Assembly (NCBI GenBank): GCA_003644825.1
Contig: QNDJ01000099.1
Coordinates: 1 to 6,503, forward strand
Reading direction: 5' to 3'
From: Candidatus Zhuqueibacterota bacterium
Lineage (GTDB): Bacteria; SM23-31; B21-G16
Length of the DNA stretch: 6,503 nucleotides
Made by a program: the position numbers and the translations under genes. Below are positions 1 to 3,846 of the stretch, piece after piece; positions within the stretch are counted from its first letter, which is position 1, and the number at the start of each line of letters is the position of its first letter. The notes below the pieces were generated by a model. That model was not told where the DNA came from and ran no database searches. It worked only from the letters and a program-made list of their open reading frames with translations.

Positions 1-17
1 ATACTGATATTAAAAGA

Positions 18-650
18 ATGATAGAAATTCTCAAAGTAGAGATAAATAAATATAAAAACCCTGTTGTAACTCAATATGCAAAAGAAAAAAGAACTCCATT
101 TCAAATACTTGTTTCAACAATTTTAAGCCTCAGAACCAAGGATGAAACTACTGCTGAAGTAAGTAAAAGGTTATTCAAAATTGTTAATAAGCCCGAGGAT
201 ATTTTAAAACTTGGAGAAAAAAGGTTATCCGAGATAATTTACCCTGCTGGATTTTACAAAAATAAAGCAAAAAATTTGATTGAGATTTCCAGAACCCTTT
301 TGAAAAAACATAAAGGTAAAGTGCCTGATGAGCTCGATGAATTGTTGAAATTGAAGGGCGTTGGAAGAAAAACTGCTAATCTTGTTATAACACTGGGGTT
401 TAATAAGCCTGGCATCTGTGTTGATACACACGTTCACAGAATAACTAATAGATGGGGATATGTGGATACAAAAACACCGGAGAAAACTGAGTTCGAACTC
501 AGAAAAAAACTACCAGAAAAATACTGGATTATGTTTAATGACCTCCTTGTAACTTACGGGCAGAATATCTGTAAACCTGTATCTCCATTATGCTCAAAAT
601 GCAAAATTGAGAGTTTTTGTGAAAAAAATGGTGTTAAAAAGTCCAGATAA
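18..650 (+). CDS. nth: Endonuclease III (DNA glycosylase/AP lyase), start uncertain
   Basis: Base-excision repair enzyme of the cytoplasm that removes oxidised pyrimidines from DNA and nicks the abasic site by a Schiff-base lyase step. The helix-hairpin-helix motif LKGVGRKTA (residues 112-120) carries the catalytic Lys118, and VDTH holds the catalytic Asp136. Cys185, Cys192, Cys195 and Cys201 (C-X6-C-X2-C-X5-C) form the C-terminal 4Fe-4S site. All lie two residues before their E. coli Nth counterparts (K120, D138, C187-C203), so the 210-residue length is normal. The early motif LSLRTKD replaces the LSAQATD of E. coli, a variant I know from other bacterial and archaeal members. Start caveat: the frame stays open to the window edge and reads DIKR just before Met18, which could continue the first helix, and no strong Shine-Dalgarno precedes ATG 18. 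The true start may therefore lie upstream. It is followed after 8 nt by an ABC exporter gene. Confidence 0.95.
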   Translation: MIEILKVEINKYKNPVVTQYAKEKRTPFQILVSTILSLRTKDETTAEVSKRLFKIVNKPEDILKLGEKRLSEIIYPAGFYKNKAKNLIEISRTLLKKHKGKVPDELDELLKLKGVGRKTANLVITLGFNKPGICVDTHVHRITNRWGYVDTKTPEKTEFELRKKLPEKYWIMFNDLLVTYGQNICKPVSPLCSKCKIESFCEKNGVKKSR

Positions 651-655
651 AGGAG
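650..655 (+). promoter_or_regulatory. Ribosome binding site of the ABC exporter, overlapping the nth stop
   Basis: AAGGAG starts on the last base of the nth TAA stop (648-650) and lies 3 nt before ATG 659. The overlap with the end of nth suggests translational coupling or at least one shared transcript. The spacing is slightly short, but no other ATG nearby fits the homologous N-terminus better. Confidence 0.75.
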
Positions 656-658
656 AAA

Positions 659-2398
659 ATGAAAAGCCTGCTTTTCCTTAAAAAATATTTAACAAGATAT
701 AAAAAGAGACTTGTATTTGGTGTATGTTTTGTTTTTCTCACCAATGCTGTTAGCATTTTAGCACCAAGGTTACTTGGATACATTATAGATTCTCTGAAAA
801 TCGGGATTTCCGGAAAAAGATTGGCCTTTCTTTCAGGTGTTTTTCTTCTTATTGCTATAGTTCAGGGTGTTTTCAGATTTTTAATGAGGCAATTAATGAT
901 GGGGTTATCTCGAAGGATTGAATATGACCTCAGAAATGATTTTTTTGCTCACCTGCAAACTTTAAGTCAATCGTATTATAACATCACAAGAACCGGTGAC
1001 CTGATGGCAAGAGCAACAAATGACCTTAATGCAATCAGAGGTGTTCTCGGACACGGAATTATGTATCTGTTAAATACGGTATTTTTATTTACCCTCGCAA
1101 TTATTCTGATGATAAATATAAACCTGAAATTAACATTATTTTCTTTAATTCCTTTTCCTTTTCTTGTTTTGTCAATCAACAGGTTTGGTTATTTAATTCA
1201 TAAAAGGTTTGAAAAGATTCAGGAGCAGTTCTCAAAGATAAGTTCCAGAGCTCAGGAAAATCTTTCTGGAATCAGACTCATTAAAGCTTATGTCAGAGAA
1301 AAAAGCGAAATCGATGAATTTAAAAAACTCAACAGAGAGTATGTTGATAGAAATAAATCATTAATAAAGGTATGGAGTCTTTTTTTCCCTGGAATGAAGT
1401 TACTGGGCGGTATAGCTATAGTTATTGTTTTGTGGTATGGGGGCTCAAAAGTAATTTCAGGAGAAATCACACTGGGCGAATTTGTTGCTTTTATGAGTTA
1501 TTTGATGATGCTTGTATGGCCTATGGTAGCCCTTGGGTGGGTCCTTAACATATTTCAGAGAGGTTCTGCATCTATGAAAAGATTCAAGAGTATACTCGAT
1601 GTAAAACCAGACATCAAAGATGATAACAACACAGATTATTCTATTAAAAACATATATGGTGAGATTGAATTCCGAAACCTGTATTTTTCATATAATGATA
1701 CAGTTGTTTTGAAAAATATAAACCTGAAAATTAAAAAAGGTATGACTCTTGGAATAATAGGTCCAACAGGTTCCGGTAAAACAACTCTGGTAAGTTTAAT
1801 ACCAAGGCTTTTTGATTGCAAAGATAACACTCTTTTTATTGATGGAGTCAACATAAAAAAGATTCCGCTAAAAGTTCTCAGGGGTTCAATAGGTTTTGTT
1901 CCTCAGGAGACGTTCCTATTTTCCGAGACCATAAAAGAAAATATCGGTTATAGTCTTGACCAGATGAACGAAAATATGGTAAAGGAAGCAGCTAAAGTTT
2001 CGAGGGTCAGTAAAGATATTGAGGAGTTTCCACAGAAATATGAAACTTTACTCGGTGAAAGAGGTATTAATCTATCGGGGGGACAAAAACAACGAACAGC
2101 AATTTCAAGAGCCATCATTAAAAACCCGAAAATCTTAATTCTTGATGATGCTCTTTCAAGTGTAGATACTAAAACAGAGGAAGAAATACTCGAAAACCTT
2201 AAAGATTTCCTTAAAACAAGAACCTGTATTATTGTATCTCATAGAATCTCAACCATTAAAAATTCTGACCTTATTATTGTTCTTGATAACGGAGAAATAG
2301 TAGAAAGAGGAACTCATTCAGAACTTATAAAAAAGGATGGTCTGTATGCATCAATTCATAAAAAACAGCTTTTAACAAGAGAACTTGAAAAATTATAG
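659..2398 (+). CDS. ABC exporter half-transporter (MdlA/YheI-type), permease fused to ATPase
   Basis: Inner-membrane exporter subunit, probably for drugs, lipids or peptides; the substrate cannot be told from sequence. The N-terminal half (about 15-300) has six hydrophobic segments, near 17-43, 55-77, 132-153, 157-178, 244-262 and 272-295. It contains RTGDLMARATND (111-122), typical of MdlA/YheI proteins. The ATPase half has A-loop Tyr345, Walker A GPTGSGKTT (368-376), Q-loop Gln416, exporter X-loop GERG (466-469), signature LSGGQKQR (472-479), Walker B ILILDD (492-497), D-loop SSVD (500-503) and switch His528. The residue after the Walker B Asp is Asp497, not the usual catalytic Glu. This is established for the degenerate-site subunit of heterodimeric exporters such as TM287/288 and BmrCD, so a second subunit is expected, but none is adjacent. 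The length, 579 residues, is full for a half-transporter. It probably shares an operon with nth. Confidence 0.93.
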   Translation: MKSLLFLKKYLTRYKKRLVFGVCFVFLTNAVSILAPRLLGYIIDSLKIGISGKRLAFLSGVFLLIAIVQGVFRFLMRQLMMGLSRRIEYDLRNDFFAHLQTLSQSYYNITRTGDLMARATNDLNAIRGVLGHGIMYLLNTVFLFTLAIILMININLKLTLFSLIPFPFLVLSINRFGYLIHKRFEKIQEQFSKISSRAQENLSGIRLIKAYVREKSEIDEFKKLNREYVDRNKSLIKVWSLFFPGMKLLGGIAIVIVLWYGGSKVISGEITLGEFVAFMSYLMMLVWPMVALGWVLNIFQRGSASMKRFKSILDVKPDIKDDNNTDYSIKNIYGEIEFRNLYFSYNDTVVLKNINLKIKKGMTLGIIGPTGSGKTTLVSLIPRLFDCKDNTLFIDGVNIKKIPLKVLRGSIGFVPQETFLFSETIKENIGYSLDQMNENMVKEAAKVSRVSKDIEEFPQKYETLLGERGINLSGGQKQRTAISRAIIKNPKILILDDALSSVDTKTEEEILENLKDFLKTRTCIIVSHRISTIKNSDLIIVLDNGEIVERGTHSELIKKDGLYASIHKKQLLTRELEKL

Positions 2399-2478
2399 AG
2401 TAATTTTCAGGCATAATTTGCTGATTTTCCATTCATTTTGATATACTACTTTACTTATTGATGATAATGTCAATATAC

Positions 2479-2634
2479 CTGTCATTGCTTGCCCCATACG
2501 GGGCGAATCAATCTCATGATTGTGTAAAAGCTATTTATGGACGAATACCAGTTTTACGTTACATATTGTATTTAACACAGGTTGTAGGTCAGGCATCCCT
2601 GCCTGACCTATTGACATACCGCTCCTGACGGAGC
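2479..2634. repeat. Compound hairpin repeat, diverged copy A
   Basis: This is an older relative of the tandem modules at 3277-3599, with three hairpins in order. First, CTGTCA followed by ATTG...CAAT around a stem GCCCC/GGGGC with loop ATAC (2491-2504). Second, an 11-bp perfect stem TAGGTCAGGCA/TGCCTGACCTA with a 4-nt loop (2585-2610). Third, GCTCC-TGAC-GGAGC (2621-2634). The stretch GTGTAAAAGCTATTTATG after the first hairpin and ACAGGTTGTAGGTCAGGCAT before the second are shared with the later copies. The spacer between them has diverged and the distance is 7 nt longer. Confidence 0.85.
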
Positions 2635-2639
2635 TTTTT
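2621..2639 (+). terminator. Possible intrinsic terminator formed by a repeat hairpin
   Basis: GCTCC-TGAC-GGAGC is followed directly by TTTTT on the + strand, about 220 nt after the exporter stop. The stem is only 5 bp, but it is G+C-rich and the T run is in the right place. The sister copies at 3277 and 3443 lack the T run, so terminator function would be specific to this copy. No better terminator is visible for the nth-exporter transcript. Confidence 0.35.
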
Positions 2640-2651
2640 AATAAACAATAT

Positions 2652-2671
2652 CTGTCATTAGAAAGCAATCT
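2652..2671. repeat. Hairpin-deleted remnant of the CTGTCATT...GCAATCT repeat
   Basis: CTGTCATT (2652-2659) and GCAATCT (2665-2671) match the two ends of the hairpin at 3309-3342, but only 5 nt lie between them instead of 19. It lies 31 nt after the start of the preceding GCTCC hairpin, against 32 nt in the intact copy B, so it is in the expected place within the module. It looks like a copy that lost its central stem. Confidence 0.6.
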
Positions 2672-2790
2672 TTTCAATAACAGTAAATATTAATTAAGAT
2701 AAATAAAAATGACAGGTGTAAACACTCTACAAATTTTATTAGTAAACATCAAACATACAGTCAAGAAAAAAACAAAGAACAATTAGAGTA

Positions 2791-2813
2791 ATCCGTGCAA
2801 TTCATTGTTTTTA
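2791..2813. repeat. ATCCGTG direct repeat, copy 1
   Basis: ATCCGTGCAATTCATTGTTTTT recurs in slightly changed form at 3007-3029 (ATCCGTGTAATTTGTTGTTTTT). The differences are three substitutions in the A+T-rich part. Here it leads straight into the GCCTC hairpin. Function unknown; it may be a conserved flank of a mobile or degraded repeat element. Confidence 0.55.
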
Positions 2814-2816
2814 TTA

Positions 2817-2830
2817 GCCTCGATAGAGGC
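2817..2830. repeat. Hairpin GCCTC-GATA-GAGGC
   Basis: A perfect 5-bp stem with a GATA loop, followed by GATATGTCTATAAC. The hairpin at 2869-2881 has the same shape and a similar right flank (GCGAWAT) but a different stem, so I treat the two as members of one family. Function unknown. Confidence 0.65.
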
Positions 2831-2868
2831 GATATGTCTATAACAAAAAGGAAAAAAACAAAAATAGA

Positions 2869-2881
2869 GCTCCAGAGGAGC
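2869..2881. repeat. Hairpin GCTCC-AGA-GGAGC
   Basis: A perfect 5-bp stem with a 3-nt loop, followed by GAAATATAAATATT. Compared with 2817-2830, positions 3 and 4 of the left arm change from CT to TC and the right arm changes to match, so pairing is kept. From memory, short hairpins with this kind of GCGAAATAT flank recur in several low-G+C environmental genomes; this was not searched. Confidence 0.65.
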
Positions 2882-2918
2882 GAAATATAAATATTAATTT
2901 GATTATAGATCATTGTAA

Positions 2919-2937
2919 CTCAACCTTCCAGCTTGAG
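2919..2937. repeat. Imperfect hairpin CTCAACCT-TCC-AGCTTGAG
   Basis: An 8-position stem with a single C/C mismatch and a TCC loop. One G-to-C change from a perfect palindrome would explain the mismatch, so it looks like a decayed member of another hairpin family. Function unknown. Confidence 0.5.
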
Positions 2938-3006
2938 ATTTGATTGTTATAACTGTAATGATAAGGTTAAAAAGTACGAATGGTTTTTTAAACATTAATT
3001 CGTTTG

Positions 3007-3029
3007 ATCCGTGTAATTTGTTGTTTTTT
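3007..3029. repeat. ATCCGTG direct repeat, copy 2
   Basis: Second copy of the element at 2791-2813, again on the + strand and again running into a T-rich stretch. Here it precedes the CAGAAT hairpin module rather than a GCCTC hairpin, so the flank and the following hairpin are not strictly linked. Confidence 0.55.
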
Positions 3030-3046
3030 AATTATTTTTACTACCA

Positions 3047-3092
3047 TAATGCCAATACCAGAATAGAATTCTGATAGCGGATTAAATAATAT
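3047..3092. repeat. CAGAAT hairpin module, weaker copy
   Basis: CAGAAT (3059-3064), loop AGA, ATTCTG (3068-3073), followed by GGATTAAATAATAT (3079-3092). The 18 bases ending in the left arm match 14 of 18 with 3180-3197, and the A+T-rich tail matches 12 of 14 with 3218-3231. The two modules are therefore direct repeats, and this one has the shorter stem. Confidence 0.6.
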
Positions 3093-3096
3093 GAAA

Positions 3097-3110
3097 GTCT
3101 CTAAAGAGAC
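3097..3110. repeat. Hairpin GTCTC-TAAA-GAGAC
   Basis: A perfect 5-bp stem and 4-nt loop, followed by TGTTATTGGGGATAT. The right flank loosely resembles that of the hairpin at 3154-3169 (TTACCGTTGGATTAT), so the two may be related with swapped stems. That relation is tentative. Confidence 0.55.
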
Positions 3111-3153
3111 TGTTATTGGGGATATAACAATAAAGTTATAATTATTTCAAAAC

Positions 3154-3169
3154 AGTCATTTTAATGACT
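3154..3169. repeat. Hairpin AGTCATT-TT-AATGACT
   Basis: Seven complementary bases flank two T residues; physically the loop would open to TTTTAA with a 5-bp stem. It sits 16 nt before the strong CAGCACCAGAAT hairpin and may belong to the same element. Confidence 0.5.
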
Positions 3170-3179
3170 TACCGTTGGA

Positions 3180-3231
3180 TTATTCCAGCACCAGAATTCG
3201 ATTCTGGTGCTGAAAAAGGACTAAATAACAT
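3180..3231. repeat. CAGCACCAGAAT hairpin module, strong copy
   Basis: A perfect 12-bp stem CAGCACCAGAAT / ATTCTGGTGCTG with loop TCG (3186-3212), followed by GGACTAAATAACAT (3218-3231). It is the longest uninterrupted stem in the window. It is a direct repeat of the weaker module at 3047-3092. No T run follows on either strand, so it is not an obvious terminator. Confidence 0.75.
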
Positions 3232-3276
3232 TTCTATAACCTTAAAATCTTTACAGAACTTTTAACATTATATATC

Positions 3277-3433
3277 GCTCCTGACGGAGCTCTCGATTAA
3301 AACCATACCTGTCATTGCGAGTCCGTATGGACGAAGCAATCTCCTGACAGTATAAAAGCTATTTATGAACTATTATTCATTCTACAAATGGAATTGAAAA
3401 CAGGTTGTAGGTCAGGCATTCCTGCCTGACCTG
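3277..3433. repeat. Compound hairpin repeat, tandem copy B
   Basis: Three hairpins in order. First, GCTCC-TGAC-GGAGC (3277-3290). Second, a nested palindrome (3309-3350) with outer CTGTCA/TGACAG, middle TTGC/GCAA and inner GTCC-GTAT-GGAC. Third, AGGTCAGGCA/TGCCTGACCT with loop TTCC (3409-3432). Positions 3278-3432 align without gaps to 3444-3598, 166 bp away, with 7 differences in 155 bases by my count. That makes the pair a fairly recent tandem duplication. Confidence 0.9.
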
Positions 3434-3442
3434 TAATATTCC

Positions 3443-3599
3443 ACTCTTGACGGAGCTCTCAATTAAAACCATCCCTGTCATTGCGAGTCCGTATGGACGA
3501 AGCAATCTCCTGACAGTGTAAAAGCTATTTATGAACTATTATTCATTCTACGAATGGAATTGAAAACAGGTTGTAGGTCAGGCATCTCTGCCTGACCTA
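3443..3599. repeat. Compound hairpin repeat, tandem copy C
   Basis: Second copy of the 166-bp unit. The first hairpin is weakened (CTCT-TGAC-GGAG with a G-T pair). The nested CTGTCA palindrome (3475-3516) is identical to that of copy B. The last hairpin (3574-3599) is a full 11-bp stem TAGGTCAGGCA/TGCCTGACCTA, with loop TCTC. The substitutions fall mainly in loops and spacers, apart from those in the first hairpin. Confidence 0.9.
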
Positions 3600-3752
3600 A
3601 AAAACCTATAAAACAAGAGTTTTCATCCTGTCAGTCTATATCAAACAAAAAAAATTGCCATACCCCTTAAAGAGTTCGCAATGAAAGTGGGGAAGTTGTA
3701 TTGCTTTTTTCATTTCGTAAAAAAAGTAAAAATGATATAAAAAAGGAAACGT

Positions 3753-3772
3753 AGCCCCGAATTCACGGGGCT
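3753..3772 (-). terminator. Probable intrinsic terminator of the peptidase gene
   Basis: AGCCCCG/CGGGGCT form a 7-bp G+C-rich stem with a 6-nt loop. Read on the - strand, the stem is followed by ACGTTTCCTTTTTT. It lies about 75 nt after the peptidase stop codon. The T run begins a few bases late and is interrupted by CC, so it is not ideal. On the + strand no T run follows, so it should act only for the - strand gene. Confidence 0.55.
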
Positions 3773-3846
3773 GATAATGTTAATCAGGAATTATAAGAAT
3801 TACACTACTCACAATCGAGGTATCAATTTAACTGGAAAAAATAACT

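Larger units (their letters stand above)
2399..3846. other. Repeat-rich intergenic region between convergent genes
   Basis: About 1.45 kb lie between the 3' ends of the exporter gene and the peptidase gene. I see no open frame with a ribosome binding site or a recognisable protein. Instead there are at least 16 short inverted repeats, listed separately, some in tandem and some as decayed copies. The first 80 bases (2399-2478) and 3600-3750 are A+T-rich and hold nothing I can name. The location between two 3' ends is where REP, BIME and MITE-like elements usually persist. No transposase or integrase is present. Confidence 0.85.

Noticed and set aside
225-1854. Small open frames on the - strand beneath nth and the exporter gene (225-437, 976-1179, 1288-1470, 1636-1854)
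   Set aside because: They lie fully inside well-supported genes, have no ribosome binding sites I can see and no recognisable protein features.
2409-2424. Weak hairpin CAGGCATAATTTGCTG followed by ATTTTCC as exporter terminator
   Set aside because: The stem is five pairs with a bulge and is A+T-rich; too weak to call.
2479-3599. CRISPR array
   Set aside because: The repeats are palindromic modules of different families with irregular spacing, and the 166-bp units are duplicated whole, with no unique spacers between short identical repeats and no cas genes.
3678-3710. GCAAT...ATTGC followed by TTTTTT as a + strand terminator
   Set aside because: A 5-bp stem with a 17-nt loop is poor, and T runs are common in this A+T-rich stretch.
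2399-3846. Insertion sequence or transposon remnant with a transposase fragment
   Set aside because: No frame in this region gives a recognisable transposase stretch and no long terminal inverted repeats bracket it.
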